The notes: generated by a model not told the origin, from the letters alone. DNA of 64,000 nt from Astrothelium macrocarpum (GCA_021030915.1 JAGEMR010000008.1:303501-367500), one strand, 5' to 3'. Shown: positions 12,001 to 24,062, counted from the first letter of the stretch. Translations and numbers: made by a program.

Positions 12001-15000
12001 GAAGCTGCCATTCCTTCAATGTTGGACCCGTCTGAACAGCTTCGACTTCAATACAAAGACACCAACAATCTTCGAGATCCTGCAGATCTCACATTGATCT
12101 ATGGCTTTATCCCACCAAAGGACAATTTCACTCGGGAAGAGCACGAGATTTTGGTTCAAAGTTATCACCAATTCCCCAAAAAATGGGGTCGTATTGCCGA
12201 AGAGCTCAAGCCACGTCGATCGTACAAGGAATGCATCAATCATTATTATGCTACAAAATGGAACGGAGAGTACAAAGATAATCGATCCAAAACTGGTAGA
12301 AGGGGTGGTCGTGTACCTCGAGGCCGAGCGGCAAAAGGTCAGCCACGCGGGAAATCTAATGCACTCATTTCTGGGATGGACACGAAACCAGACTTGTACG
12401 AAGGCAACGAGTACCAAATTCCCACAGCCAGCACTGAAAGTGGCCGTCCTCGTCGTGCTGCTGCACCCGTGAACTTTGGAGCCGACAAAGACGGTGATGC
12501 AAAGCAGGGTGCGCTAGCTTCGACACCTGGGGGAAGAAAGACAGCCGGAGTTAGTCGATTTGATGGTGCATCGGATTCGAATATGGTGAAACCCGTAAAG
12601 CGACAAAAAGGTGCTGGAAAAGAAAAAGGTCCAAGAAAGCCAAAGGGTCCAACTATTCCGCTTGCACCTGCTGGTCCGCCGCTCAAGATTGACAAACAAC
12701 CAGAGAACAAACCCATCGAACAAGCAGTTGATGATGTTCCTCAAACTACAAGCCTCGAAGATGCAAGCCTCTTGGCCAATCTTCAAGCGAACCAAAACCA
12801 GGTAAGTATGGAGAAATCGACTTCTTATTTTGAGATGCAACCGAAGCCCTCTCTTCCACCTCCGGCCCCGTCAGAAAGATCAGGGTCAGGAGGTGGAGAG
12901 AAGGCAAAACCGCAGGGAGCGACGCAACAAAGGACCGGACCGTCCAGCTATTGGTCCGTTCCTGAAGTCACGGATTTTCCAAAGAATATCGCGCATTTCG
13001 GGACCGATTGGCTAGCAATTGCCAACCACATGGGCACGAAAACGCAAACGATGGTACAGCTGAATTTATATTTCTTTTTAAATTTCCATTAACACATGAA
13101 CTAGGTTAAGAATTATTACATGCGTCTTGTTGATGGAACACGTCCTGATCTTGTAAGAGCAGCTATGCAAGCAGATACACGGAGAAAGCGAGGCGAAGAT
13201 TTGGGACCTCCACCAGTTGCGACGCCCTTGACAAAGCGTCGGTACGATAACCCTCAACCTACAGCTCCTCGCCCTCTCGCGCCGAATCCAAATCTAGAAG
13301 TCATCGAGGTTGATGATTCTTCACCTCCACTCAAACCTCAACCGCAGCAAACCCAAATGTCTCCACATTATGCTCCACTTGATTCCCGGGGTCCGCCTAT
13401 ACTTGAGAATGCGAGTCAAGTCAAGGTCCCTGCGAGTGTCTCAAGATCACCTGCAACCAATCCGAATCAGCTTCCGAGACGACTTTCTCAACAGCACGGT
13501 CCTGGAATGGGATATTTTCCTGAAGTTCGTCCGGAGAATCGGTCTTCTGTTACTGCCCCACCCAAAGGGCATGCCGAACCCAGTAGCAGACCTCCGCAAT
13601 CACTGCCTCCCAACCGCGAAACTCAGGATGATCATTATCGACGTCATCTAATTCCGCAGCAAGAACAAGATGTTGAAGCCCAGGTTAGCGAAGCACAGGC
13701 TCAGACTCGGATGCATCAACAAGCACGAGAACGGGGAGCGGTTGCTGCTTCGCCACCAGAACCAGTCGCATCACGTTTGCCAATCCAAGTATCGCCAATA
13801 CGATCTGCTCCCGTTGATCACCGCACTCCGGCAGAGCCTCGTCGATCGTCGCCTCCTCAACAAACTTTGCTCCATTCACGTCCATTACAACCGAGCATCA
13901 GTCATCTCATGGAACCATCTCAAGTTAAACAGGATCCATCTCCATTGAATACGCCTATGAGCCATGTGCCACCCACTACAATACTGAGAGATGAGACCCG
14001 CCCTCATTCGGTACCAACGCCGACAACTATCTCTAATCCAATTGCGGCACCTCCGTCGGTTGCGCCACCAACAGTTGGACCACCACCACTATCATCACAA
14101 GTCGCTGCGACGCATATCGTTGCGCCGCCGCCGACCTCACGGCCACCTCAGGAACCGCGCAAGACTTCAAACATAGCATCACTCTTAAACACGGAACCTG
14201 AAGAGCCCATACCGCGCAAGAAGCCAATGGAACAACCATCTGCAACTTCGACACCAATTCAAACAGGGCCTCCCCGTAGCTTCCCTCCAACACAAGCTCC
14301 ATCATTTTCGAGGCACGATTCACATGGAGAATCTCCTGCCCCGCAAGGCTCCCTTCAACGAGATTCATTATTCTCACGCACAACGTCTCATTCTGCGCAT
14401 CCGCCTCCACGATTGGCTTCTGAATACGGGCCCCGAGAGCAAATGCGAGATAATCAGAGCAGGCAAGAATGGCCAAGATCACAGTTTGCTACATATCAAC
14501 GGCCAAGTTCACCACCACCTCAGACACTGCATGATCGAATGCCTGATAACAGAACAATGTTTGCCCACCGAGCTTCTGTCTTTGGTCCTCTAAACGAACA
14601 GTCTCGCCATAATCCTTCCCCCCCTCCACCTCAGGGATATACGCATTCTCGCACGCCTTCCTATCAGCAAGCACCAGTAGCTCAATCAACGAACCAGCAA
14701 TCGTCCACATTGAACCAATCGACACAGATGCTCCAGCCAAATCCTTATGCATCACAAGGACCAACACCCACGCCTGTCCGAGCTACTGCTCAGACAATGC
14801 AACCGCCGTCGCAACAACAGGTACCATCTCTATATCATCCATCACATATGGCCTCAAATCCCCATCATCGCCACATGAGTATGCAGCAACATCCTGATGA
14901 AGTTATGGCTCGTCGACCTGATGATCAACGTGAACGAGAGCGCGAGCAAGTTCAAGTTCAAGCTCAGACTCAAGCTCAAGCCCAAACCCATGCTCAAGCC

Positions 15001-15372
15001 CATGCTCAAGCCCAGGCACAGGCGCACAATTTACATTCTCATATGCAAAACCGATACACTCCAATGTCACACGAGTCCAGGTTTCCGCCTCCGCCACGAC
15101 AAAAGACTCCGTTGCAATTTGTCAATCCTCATCAACCTCCTCCGCCGCCACCGGCGATATTGCGACAGCATCATGCAAATCAACAGCATGACCCACGATA
15201 TCCGCCACCTGCTCCGATGGAAGAGGATCGGATGAGAATGGAACAACAAGCTCGATTGAGAGAAGATGAAGAGGCATTGCGCAGGAAGCAAGGCATCATG
15301 CGACAAACGGATACCAGGACACCTCCTGGGCCTGCCGGATATGGAATATTTGGAAGACGGCCTGGAGGGTGA
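9007..15372 (+). CDS. snt1: Snt1-like SANT/Myb protein of the Set3 (NCoR/SMRT-type) histone deacetylase complex (2104 aa)
   Basis: Exons are 9007-13053 and 13105-15372, separated by a 51-bp intron (GTACAG...CTAG). Splicing joins TQTM to VKNYYMRLVDGTRPD and so restores the second SANT domain. The protein starts with an RS/RD-rich region (about 1-275, including a long alternating Arg-Asp/Glu tract), followed by disordered Pro/Ser-rich sequence and an acidic stretch (about 700-730). SANT1 follows (about 1030-1090, FTREEHEILVQSYHQFPKKWGRIAEEL), then a basic AT-hook-like GRRGGRVPRGRAAKG patch, SANT2 (about 1313-1365) and a very long Pro/Gln-rich tail. Two spaced SANT domains of this kind are typical of Snt1 and metazoan NCoR/SMRT, scaffolds of deacetylase corepressor complexes in the nucleus. 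A strong GTAAGT at 12802 lies inside the open frame and could mark an optional intron. Function is by family inference. Confidence 0.88.
9706..9822 (+). repeat. Coding Arg-Asp/Glu alternating repeat in Snt1
   Basis: Degenerate 6-nt units (cgNgac, cgtgaN) encode a run of alternating RD and RE dipeptides within the N-terminal region of the Snt1-like protein. Such RD/RE tracts occur in RNA-processing and chromatin proteins. Codon variation shows it is not a recent perfect microsatellite. Confidence 0.8.
14942..15030 (+). repeat. Coding Gln-Ala repeat in Snt1 tail
   Basis: Imperfect 6-nt units (caagct / caggca / catgct) encode alternating QA, QV and HA dipeptides within the Gln-rich tail of the Snt1-like protein. 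Confidence 0.8.
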
Positions 15373-15774
15373 CGGGACATTGTGTACATGTCATGGATAG
15401 ATGTGAGTTGATGCGATTGTGTTTAGCGAGGTTGCCTTTGGGAAGCGTATGATGACGGTGCTTTTTCTTTTCCTTTTTCAAAGATACCTGTACCAGTGTA
15501 GAAAGTGTAGATAGTGTAGACGCAACGGGGCACGAGCGAGGTAGTTATGATGAATGGAATCAGTAATGTAACTGCTATCTACCTGATTGAATGAAGTCAT
15601 GTTTGTAAAGTGAGCAAATCATGAGCAATCAGCCTGCACGGAAGACCCCAGTCAATTCTCGTGTCTCCATCGAAAAGTGAGAAAAACAAACCCCCTCCGC
15701 CATCCATCGAGTCGAAATCCATTTTCAGCATTCACATCTCAAGCACCCCCCAATTCATTTATGACTTGCCGCAC
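15373..15774. other. Convergent 3' flanks
   Basis: About 400 bp lies between the 3' ends of SNT1 and the small protein gene. It probably holds both 3' UTRs. No other feature is seen. Confidence 0.6.
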
Positions 15775-16463
15775 CTAGGAAGCAGATCCAAAGACGCTCT
15801 CCGCAGTATCGTAATCAAGGAGTGGCTCATCCTCCTCAGCATTAGCAACGACCTCACCATTGTCGTTGATGACGCCAGCGGGAGCAGCTTTGACAGCAGC
15901 AACAGCCTCCTTCTTGGTCTTGATGCGCTTCTCCGGCGATTTGATGAGGCTCTCCTCATCGCTGTCGACATCGGCATCGTCCCCGGACTTGATGGTCACC
16001 TTTTCGCCATCGTCGACAGGGCCAGTGGCAGGCTCTTTCTTGGCACCTGACTTGGTACGCTTGGATGGCGTGTTCGGAGCCGGCTTCTTGCCACTCTCTG
16101 CTGCAGTGGCGGTTTTGGTGCCGGCCTTTTTGGGAGTCGGAGTCGCAGATTCACCGCCGTTGGTGGAGCCGCCGACTTTTTTGATGAACGCGAAGCGGTG
16201 CGTGACTGCTTTCGCGGTGCATTCTAGATGCCAGAGCTTGTGGTCAGATTGACAGGCAGTCGGCTACATAATGTGGAGAACTTACCAGGGCCCATCTCTG
16301 CAGCAAGAGCTTGATAGTTGGGCTTGATGTCATGGAGCTTCAAGGTCGCCGCGAACAGCTGCAGGACGCTTGGCATAAGCGCGAGCAACATCACGATGAA
16401 ATATAAGAAAAAGAGCATATAACTTACGCGCAGATCAGCGTTGGTATCCCAGTGCATAGGCAT
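15775..16463 (-). CDS. Small fungal protein with N-terminal helix-turn-helix-like motif and charged tail (185 aa)
   Basis: Three exons are inferred: 16463-16428, 16358-16286 and 16223-15775. The introns (69 and 62 bp) both have GTAAGT donors. The spliced N-terminus (MPMHWDTNADLR, then LFAATLKLHDIKPNYQALAAEMGPECTAKAVTHRFAFIKK) resembles a short Myb/HTH-like segment found at the start of many uncharacterised ascomycete proteins. The rest alternates basic Lys/Thr/Pro/Ala runs (about 60-110, similar to linker-histone or AT-hook tails) with acidic segments (DDADVDSDEES), ending in LLDYDTAESVFGSAS. This composition suggests a nuclear, possibly chromatin-associated protein, but no function is known to me. 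Exon phases add up exactly (558 nt), which supports the model. It lies tail-to-tail with SNT1. Confidence 0.8.
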
Positions 16464-16762
16464 TTTGATGGTAGACTGAAAGTTTGAGTGTTGGTAGACT
16501 TGGAAGTGGAGCAAGTGAAAAAAGAGGAAGTGGTAGGAGTCAGGGGAGAGCCAAGGAAAATCGAAGCTTAAGCAGTTGAGCAAGTGGAAGCTAGGCAGAA
16601 GAACGGGCCGGGATGTGTCGTGATGGGCAATGTCTAGGCAAGCTCTGCTGAGTTGTAAAGTGTCGAAGTGATTGATGACCAGAAGCTTTTCCACGACAAG
16701 TGGGCGTCCACTCTTTGACAGAGAAACAATGAACCCCCAATTCTATTGCTTGATGGAATCTT

Positions 16763-18194
16763 TCAGCTAGCCTTTTCAGTCCTTTTTCCATTCGCTGTCA
16801 CTTTTTCCGTTGTATCATTTTCGCTTGGCTGCCGGAGTAATCCCAAGACCACACCTGCCACGCCAACCATGCCCGCACCCCCAATACCGTACGCCAAATC
16901 TCTTCCTGCCCACCAATACAAACTGCAAAATACCAAAGGACCTAGGGCTCGCCCCACCTGTCCCCAACTCCGGTGATTTCCCAACTTCTCCCCCCTTTCG
17001 CTTTGACCCGCTTCCAGACTACTTAGACTCGTCAGTCCCGTCACCACCGTACTGCTCGTCACAGCCAGTCCAGTAGCCGCCGCATAGAGTCCGGCTTTGC
17101 TGATGATGCGCGAGAGAAGAAGAAAAGAGATACAACAGCTCAAAACACCGAACCGAACATTGACCAAAGGAGGAAGACGGCGGACCACTGAGCCTTGGAG
17201 AAGGGATGCAATCAGCCCAATATAACCGAGCAGTCTTCCGTTGAGACGAGAATCGAATTGAAAGAGGTCATATGTGAGAAAAGGGATAGAAAATTCAATA
17301 CCAGAAAAGAAAAGAATGAAAGCAAAATGAGTAAAGTTTAAAAGTAAGTGAGAATTTGTCCGGGTAATTTTCTGTTTGTTCTTGGACGAAGTGGATAATA
17401 TACTGCCATTGGGAGATTTTGCATGACCGTTGGTAGTTGGCACTCCTGCAGACTTGGACGTATGGGTTTCGGGGAGACTAAAGTATAGATATAGTGTCTC
17501 CGTTACAATCAGAAAAAGGGAGAATGCTGCAGCCGTGGCGAATGGATTCGTAGAAAAGGTTGCGATGCTTGCCAGATAGGCCCCCAAAGCCGGTCCAAAT
17601 GTGAAGGCAATGCTGAAGCAAACGCCCACGAGAGCCATGGTGGATCCGCGCTGCTTCTCGTCGCTGATGTCCGTTGCGATTGCCACTGCCAGTTGTACAT
17701 TTCCTTCGCTCAGTCCTCCAACAATTCGGCTAGCTAGAAATGTCCGGAAATCTGTCGCAGCTACCCATAGTGCGACTGAGAGTATGTTGCCAGCCATAGA
17801 CCACATCAGTGCTGTCCGTCTTCCATATTTGTCTGATAAGGTGCCAATGACGGGACTTGCGACTGCTTGGCACAGTGAGAAGAGGGAGCCTAATGCTCCA
17901 CCGAGGAGAACGATGTCATAGCGGTCGTTTATGGGTCGAGCAAATGAGTTTTTATACGTGTTGAGACCCCGTAATACTTGATTGAGGACGGTATTTGGAT
18001 TGCCGCTCTCCACATCGAGATTGCGATAGAATTCGAGGAGCTTGGGGAACAAGGGGAGAATGAAGGTAAAGGATATCTGCTCAGTTTGTCAGTCATGCAT
18101 GTAGAGCAGAGGACGAGATTCAACGGACCAAATCCAGGAGTAATGAGATAAAGATGACTTTCAACACCCTTTTGCGGAATTCTGGGGTAGCCAT
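16763..18194 (-). CDS. MFS transporter of the MFSD10/TETRAN type (459 aa)
   Basis: Exon 1 is 18194-18129 and exon 2 is 18076-16763. The 52-bp intron has a GTCCGT donor and a GACTGAC branch point. Splicing gives VIFISLLLDLISFTFILPLFPKLLEFY as the first membrane helix, matching the start of MFSD10 (LLLDLLAFTLLLPLLP). Downstream are SDKYGRR (loop 2-3 MFS signature) and LASRIVGGLSEGNVQLAVAIATDI, also MFSD10-like. A Ser/Asn-rich cytoplasmic loop (about residues 220-250) separates the two six-helix halves. Family members are proton-coupled organic anion or drug carriers of the plasma or internal membranes; the substrate here is unknown. The GTCCGT donor is non-consensus but is supported by the conserved joined sequence, and RFC3 nearby uses the same donor. 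Confidence 0.85.
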
Positions 18195-19026
18195 TGTCGG
18201 TCACAGTGATGTCCTATCGGCCAAAACGAGCGTGGTTAAAAAAGATCTACGGAGACGGCCAGCGCACTTTATTTATGTACATGCAAGAAGCAGAGCTGAG
18301 AGCGAACGAGAGGGGTTGAAACTTGAGGACACGTTCAAACAAGACAAGAAAAAAGAAAGAGAAACAAGTTTGGGAAACGGATGGTACCGGCAGGAGTTTA
18401 GTGAGGTGATTGTCGTTTGATCAACATCGAATTATTCCTCAATTGTCCTCCGCCCACTGCCGATCACGAAGTGACATTCGTAACCATTTGAAATTTTGCT
18501 CGTGTTCCTCTACATGTTTCATTGTATCGCATGTACATTCATGTGATTCATCTGGTTGTGCAGATACTACGTTCGTATTTGGAATAACAGCAACAGAGTA
18601 CTAGCCTTGCTGCTGAACAGCTAGTTTTCATGGACTTCAAAACGCGATTCTGTTAAAAGAGCGTTTAGAATGAGGCTCTATATGCATGACATCCATTACT
18701 TCAGCTAAATTGAGCATTGGCAACAATTAATAAAATACTGACATAAGCACTTGATCTGCTGTCAGCATGTCTCAGTCTACAGCTACCATTATCTGTTCCT
18801 TAAAAGCCTTAAGCGCATTCATGTTTCGGATGCGTATGTTAGAGCTACTTTAATCGTACACGATAGTGAGCTTTCAGTATAGCTATTGACCTCAAGTCAT
18901 GTGCTACATTGATAGAGTCTTTCATGGTGACTAAAAGTCACTGGCGTCACTTGATATAACACAAGTTCAAATAGCACATCCTATTACCTTTCCTCCATCT
19001 CCTCTTCACAAATTTCCTCCAACCCT
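18195..19026. other. Intergenic
   Basis: This region holds the promoter side of the MFSD10-like gene and the 3' flank of RFC3. It is AT-rich with only short open frames. No repeat or RNA gene is recognised. Confidence 0.55.
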
Positions 19027-20371
19027 TCATATAGCAAGCTCACAGCCCTTCCTCACCACGCCTATCAACCCCCCGGTCTGCACCATCTCACTCCCTCCAC
19101 CCGCCAAGCGCCACTCAATCTCGCTCAGCCCCTCCATCCACAGCACCCTCGTCTGCTGCGGCACGTCAAGCTTGATCAACTCTTCCGACAGCGTTGTCAG
19201 CACATCCGCCAACGCAAGACCTTTATCGCGCTTGAGCGCATTCAGAACACTCAAGCAGGCACGCAGGTCAGGCGTGCTGAGCAGGGTATCTCGAATCCGC
19301 TGAATATCGTCTGGATGCGGCGCCGCAACACAGTCGTAGACAGTATCCACGGTGATGGTATCGCGCGGGAGCGCTGCTTGCTGGGCGGGTGTGAGCGGTG
19401 GTGCTCCCGGCGGCCGCAGCGGGGTGGACGAGGCGTGACACGCTTGGAGCACGTTTAGGGCGCGGCGCATGTCGCCTTTGGCGAGGTCCACAAGGGCGGA
19501 CGTGGCTTCGGGAGTGATGTTGACGTTCTCTTCCGCAATCACGCGGTCGGTTAGGGAGCGGACGTCGACGGGCTTGAGCGGAGAGAAGCGGAAGCGGGTG
19601 CAGCGGGAGAGGAGGGCGGGGGAGAGCTTGTGGGTGTAGTTGGCGATGATGCAGAAGCGGGTGTTCGCGGTGTACTTTTCCATGATGCGGCGGAGTGCCA
19701 TTTGCGCGGTGGCGGTCATTGCGTCGGCCTCGTCGAGGATGATGAGTTTGAAGGTCGAGATGCTGGTGTTGGTGTTGGGCTTGCTGTTGAAGGCTCCTGC
19801 CGAGAAGATTTGCTTGGTGCTGGAGAAGGTTTTGATTTGTTCACGGACAACATCAATGCCTCGGTCGTCAGATGCATTGAGCTCGAGGACCATTTGTCGC
19901 AAGTTTGACGCGCCGTAAATTCGTCTTGCGAGGGCGAGGACGGTAGAGGTTTTACCCGTTCCTGGTGGGCCGTACAAGAGGAGATGTGGGAGTCGCTATG
20001 TCGACGCATACTACTTAGCGCTGTTTGATTTAATGGTTGACTACCTCTAGGTCGCTGCTAGGTCAAGTAGTGTAACACACATTTGAGTCGACAAATTTAT
20101 TGATGGTAGCAAGTATGTCCTGATGGCCGGACACGTCACTGAGCGTACTCGGGCGGTATTTCTCTACCCTGAATCGCTAGTCTGTAAGCTACTGTACAGA
20201 CGGCAAGACCAAGCAAGATGTGACGGACCAAGGGAGAGAGTCTTCAGCTTCGACGGGCAGATTGGCGGCACTACGCTTGCCCTTGGCATCGGTGTTGTTG
20301 GAGGGAAATTGCACGTCATCATGCACGGGGGGGGCATCGATATCCATGTCATCGTCGCCGAAATCGGACAT
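19027..20371 (-). CDS. RFC3: Replication factor C subunit 3 (399 aa)
   Basis: This is a clamp-loader small subunit (yeast Rfc3, human RFC5) that loads PCNA at primer ends in the nucleus. Exons are 20371-20229, 20168-20081 and 19995-19027. The introns are 60 bp (GTCCGT...TTCAG) and 85 bp (GTGTGT...CATAG). Splicing yields SLPWVEKYRPSTLSDVSGHQDIL and DSNRLPHLLLYGPPGTGKTST, both family hallmarks. The Walker A motif GPPGTGKT is at about 86-93; Walker B is LIILDEAD; the sensor region is ANYTHKLSPAL, followed by SRCTRFRF, the RFC-box arginine-finger region. Compared with yeast there is an insert rich in Pro/Ala (PLRPPGAPPLTPAQQAALP) before the C-terminal collar domain. The gene shares a 319-bp divergent promoter with ARPC3. 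Exon phases sum exactly. Confidence 0.93.
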
Positions 20372-20690
20372 GGCGAAGGGTATTAGAAAAAGAAATGTAA
20401 AGGGCGGGGTTGGGTTGGAGCAAAAGTGCAAAGGTTGTGGGTGTGTCGAACAGCAATGCGATTGAAGCTGTGGACGACGCGCCGACGCGTTGACGAGATT
20501 GAATTGGGTGACTTATCTGATTCTTCTTTATCTGATCCGAAGTCTGCCCGCCACAAACAAGAAGCGACTCCATCCACCCCCACGCACCCATCCAGCCCGT
20601 CATCGCAAGACACCACTCCGACCAAACCCTTGGGTTTTCTCGAAGCCACTCTTGCCCACCATAATCGCCATAGCTGTCATCACCAAAACC
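20372..20690. promoter_or_regulatory. Shared divergent promoter of RFC3 and ARPC3
   Basis: Only 319 bp separates the two start codons on opposite strands, so both promoters must lie here. No named factor site is assigned. Confidence 0.6.
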
Positions 20691-21438
20691 ATGCCCGTAT
20701 GCTATCCAATTTTCATGCCTTTCCCCGTGCATCACTGCTAAAATCCTCCTAGGCTTACCACTCAGTTTTCCTCGATGAACCCAATCAGCAATTAATAGGT
20801 ATGAAATTCTCGATTTAATATCCCATAACAAACACTCATTGATCCCCAGGCAATTTCGCACTCCTTCCGCTTCGCACCAAAACACGCGGCCCCGCCATTC
20901 AACTCTCGCCTCTTGCTCCTAATGAAAACCCTATGCAACTCGCTCCCGATCATCCCTCATATGACCCTCTCGACGAAGCTCTCTCTCTTTTCCGCGCCAA
21001 TACCTTCTTCCGTAACTTTGAGATCAAGGGTCCTGCTGATCGTGTCCTCATCTATGCCATCCTCTTCATTTCACAATGCCTAAGTCAGATTCGGCCAACC
21101 ATGGGACGGAGGGACGCCGAAAAAGCCGTATCGAATATCGCATTGGACAACAATTTCAGTGTACCGGGAGACGCTAGCTTTCCTTTGAATCAGGCCTTTC
21201 AGCCTCCGAAAGACAGAAATGAGGCAGAGGTGTTGAGGGGTTATGTGGGCCAGATGAGACAGGAGCTGGCAATGAGGTTATTGCAGAGGGTGTACGCAGA
21301 TGCAGATGACAAGCCAAGTAAGGTCAGTAGAATTCTAATGTTCTATTACCAAACAACCATCCGGAAGTCTGACGCATGTGGAACTATTAGTGGTGGTTGA
21401 GCTACACGAAAAGAAAATTCATGGGTAAGGCGTTATGA
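20691..21438 (+). CDS. ARC18: Arp2/3 complex 21-kDa subunit ARPC3 (190 aa)
   Basis: This subunit belongs to the actin-nucleating Arp2/3 complex that builds branched actin at endocytic patches. Four exons are inferred: 20691-20696 (only 6 nt, ATG CCC), 20753-20798, 20850-21322 and 21391-21438. Introns are 56, 51 and 68 bp with GTATGC, GTATGA and GTCAGT donors. The spliced start MPAYHSVFLDEPNQQLIGNFALLPLRTKTRGPAI matches the family start exactly, and the last exon gives WWLSYTKRKFMGKAL, the conserved C-terminus. The middle exon holds ALSLFRANTFFRNFEIKGPADRVLIYAILFISQCL and GDASFPLNQAF. All phases agree and the length is typical. The longest open frame alone would miss both ends. Confidence 0.95.
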
Positions 21439-22177
21439 GATGTACTTGATTTTTGCAAACCACGGATCCCGTCGAACCTTTTACGGCCTGGTGAGTTATA
21501 TGCGCTGGTCTCCCAAATGGCGGATGAGGCGAGTACGGCAACCCTGCCTTGCCCAGTGAGGAAATGCCGTGGGACTATTCAAGTGCTTCAAGCCCTTCAA
21601 CCGCCAAAATGTCAGCGTTAGCACTTATGCCCTCCTTCTCACTAGAATCCGCACGACGCTAATTGTAAGATTTGAAAAGAATACCCAATTTTGTAATTAT
21701 TGGCAATTCTACTAAACCCACTCTTAAAGTGACAAACTATCAGCCATACACAATATTAAAAAGTAGCTTCAATCGAAGAGGAAGAGTCTTGGGGAAGTTC
21801 ATGCTATCGCAATTGCGTCATGTATTGCCAAGGAAGTACATGATCCGAAATTGGACCGTTCGTCTTCGGTGAGAGTTTCTGGAAAGGTGTAGAATTGGGC
21901 TATTATCAATACTTTTTGTCTAATTAATTCCTTCTCATACGCCTGATACAACATGACAACCTTGTTGCGCAGGATCATAGCCAATGCAAACGGCCCCGCA
22001 TGACGTTTGCCCACGTTTCCACAACCAAACGCTGGGCAAAGAATTCCTCTATCATTATGAAAGAATGACAAAATATATAAACGTAAGCCACTACTGGATA
22101 CCTAGTTCTCTAAACAACTAAAATCAAGTCTCAGAACGTTTTTTATTATTGGTTAACCAATCAGCCACAATTCGACG
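21439..22177. other. Intergenic
   Basis: About 740 bp separates ARPC3 from the dioxygenase gene. Short open frames only; no feature recognised. Confidence 0.5.
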
Positions 22178-23107
22178 ATGGCTTCAAATGGTACTAGCGG
22201 CGGTAGCCATATCATCCGCAACGATCAACACCACCAAACTCCCTCCACGTCCCAAGCTTCAATTGCCAAGGACGGCTTCGTCGTCATTCCCTCAATCCTC
22301 ACCCCACAAGAGCTAGCCACCCTCCGCGATGCTTGCGCCTCTACCACTGACCTCGCCCGCTCCGGCCAATGGCCCTACGTCCGCACGCTCCCCATCCAAT
22401 TTCCTCCATGGCCCAAGGCACCTCCCGCTGGGACCGGCATCTGGGGCATCCAGCATCTGCTACATCCAAAACTCCCACAATCTTCCATCTTCGCGACATC
22501 CTACTTCCACCCACGGATCCTAGGCGCTGCGCAAGACATCATAGGCTGCAGTGCGGACGATCTCGTTCTCGAGTTGTACAATCTGCTGGTGCGCCCCGAT
22601 GACGACTTTGTGCTGCGTTGGCATCGCGACGACATACCGTGGGATGCGTCGGCAGAGGAAGAAATGGAGCGTCTTGCCAAACCGGCGTTCCATGCACAGT
22701 GGAACCTCGCGTTATACGACGACGAGAGCTTGGTCGTCGTACCAGGGAGCCATACGCGGGCAAAAACAAAGGAGGAGCGAAGCCGAGATGTAATGGGTTC
22801 TATGCCGGGATACAAGGTTGTTCGGCTAAAGGCTGGTGATGCGGTGTTTTATAATAACAACATCATTCATCGGGGGATGTACGAGAAAGACGTTGAGCGG
22901 ATGACATTGCATGGGAGTGTGGGGGATGTGAGAGGTGGGAGACTGAGGGCGCGGAATGTGCTCCAGCATGCGGTGGGGGAATGGGTGGAAGACTGTGATT
23001 TTGGCGCTCTGGATGAAGAGACGAGGAGGACAGCTGAGGCCATGAGGAAGAGATTAGTTGAGCTTGGGAGGGAGAGTGGAGATGTTGGATATTCACTGGA
23101 AAACTGA
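22178..23107 (+). CDS. Phytanoyl-CoA dioxygenase (PhyH) family protein (309 aa)
   Basis: This is a single-exon Fe(II)/2-oxoglutarate-dependent oxygenase of the PhyH family. The fold starts at about residue 30 (DGFVVIPSILTPQELATLRDAC). The iron-binding triad is visible as His149 and Asp151 in WHRDD and the distal His231 in IIHRGMY; Arg232 follows the distal His. VVPGSHTR (about 188-195) is the usual strand before the lid. Fungal members act on small molecules, often in specialised metabolism; the substrate here cannot be told. There is no signal peptide. Codon use is notably GC-rich at third positions in the first two thirds, unlike the AT-rich flanks. No partner enzymes of a biosynthetic cluster are adjacent. 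Confidence 0.85.
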   Translation: MASNGTSGGSHIIRNDQHHQTPSTSQASIAKDGFVVIPSILTPQELATLRDACASTTDLARSGQWPYVRTLPIQFPPWPKAPPAGTGIWGIQHLLHPKLPQSSIFATSYFHPRILGAAQDIIGCSADDLVLELYNLLVRPDDDFVLRWHRDDIPWDASAEEEMERLAKPAFHAQWNLALYDDESLVVVPGSHTRAKTKEERSRDVMGSMPGYKVVRLKAGDAVFYNNNIIHRGMYEKDVERMTLHGSVGDVRGGRLRARNVLQHAVGEWVEDCDFGALDEETRRTAEAMRKRLVELGRESGDVGYSLEN

Positions 23108-24062
23108 ATACGACAAGAAAGGCTCTGTGATATCTGATGAGTCTTAACAGAGAGTACAGGCGAAGCAACAAGCTGATTAGATGAACATGATGCCCGCCTG
23201 TGCCAGATCTTGAGTTCATTGTGGTGGCGTGTGTCAAAGCGTTGTTCGGTGATGAAATAATCGAGTTTCTATCCAATCATGATTTGGCTTGATGACAGAC
23301 GTTCAAATTATTTGGAGTTGGCAAGTGATGCATTCATGGATGTCCCATTTGCTTTCAACAATGGCTACTGACAGTTGGTCTCAGCAACCTGGCCATGGAT
23401 ATACGAGACGACCGACGGCTCTTTCGACTCTACAGTTGAAGTGAGCAAAGATCCAACTTTGACGAAGAACGATAAAACAATATATCTACAGTAGTCTTAT
23501 CCGGTCAGATGTAACAAAGTACATGGCGACAGAATTGGGGGTACACTATACAATGCCCAAGATGGCCCTCGATAAGATAAACATTCACAGGATGCCGAAA
23601 TCTTAATCCGTGGCCGCTTAGTGGATGGCGTCCTGGAACCTGATGTGGTAATTAGCTGTGAGTCAATCAACTAACGCAAGTTTCATCACAGATGGACGGC
23701 AACGCAGGCAATGCATTCGGAGCGCGGCCTCAGTCTGCCCTACAATGCTACGATGCATGGGACGAAGATCAATTGGCAAGATAGTCGGCGGATTCCCCTC
23801 GGAGTTGGGCGAAGAGAAAGGAAGAGGCTGGTCGAATGCCCCTCGTCTGACCCCACTTAGTTTATCGCCCGCTCAGCCAGTGGTACATTACTATCCCACA
23901 CCATCACGGAAAGAATCCAATCATGGTATAGTCATATGCAAAAGCTCGTCTGCATTTCCAATTCGTTGGGACAGCTGCTCTATTGGGGTAGCTTGAATAC
24001 TTGCAACATCCTTTACAAATGAGACAACGCTCAGCTCTCTTGGTTCTCTAAGGATTTCCAAC
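23108..24062. other. Intergenic
   Basis: About 955 bp. One open frame at 23,658-23,996 lacks any recognisable domain and is not supported. The last 100 bp should hold the promoter of the histidine-phosphatase-like gene. Confidence 0.5.

Noticed and set aside
15661..16252. Plus-strand frames of about 130 codons
   Set aside because: Antisense shadows of the small charged protein gene, whose exon phases and family-like N-terminus are convincing.
22863..23276. Minus-strand frame of 137 codons
   Set aside because: Antisense to the PhyH gene; no independent evidence.
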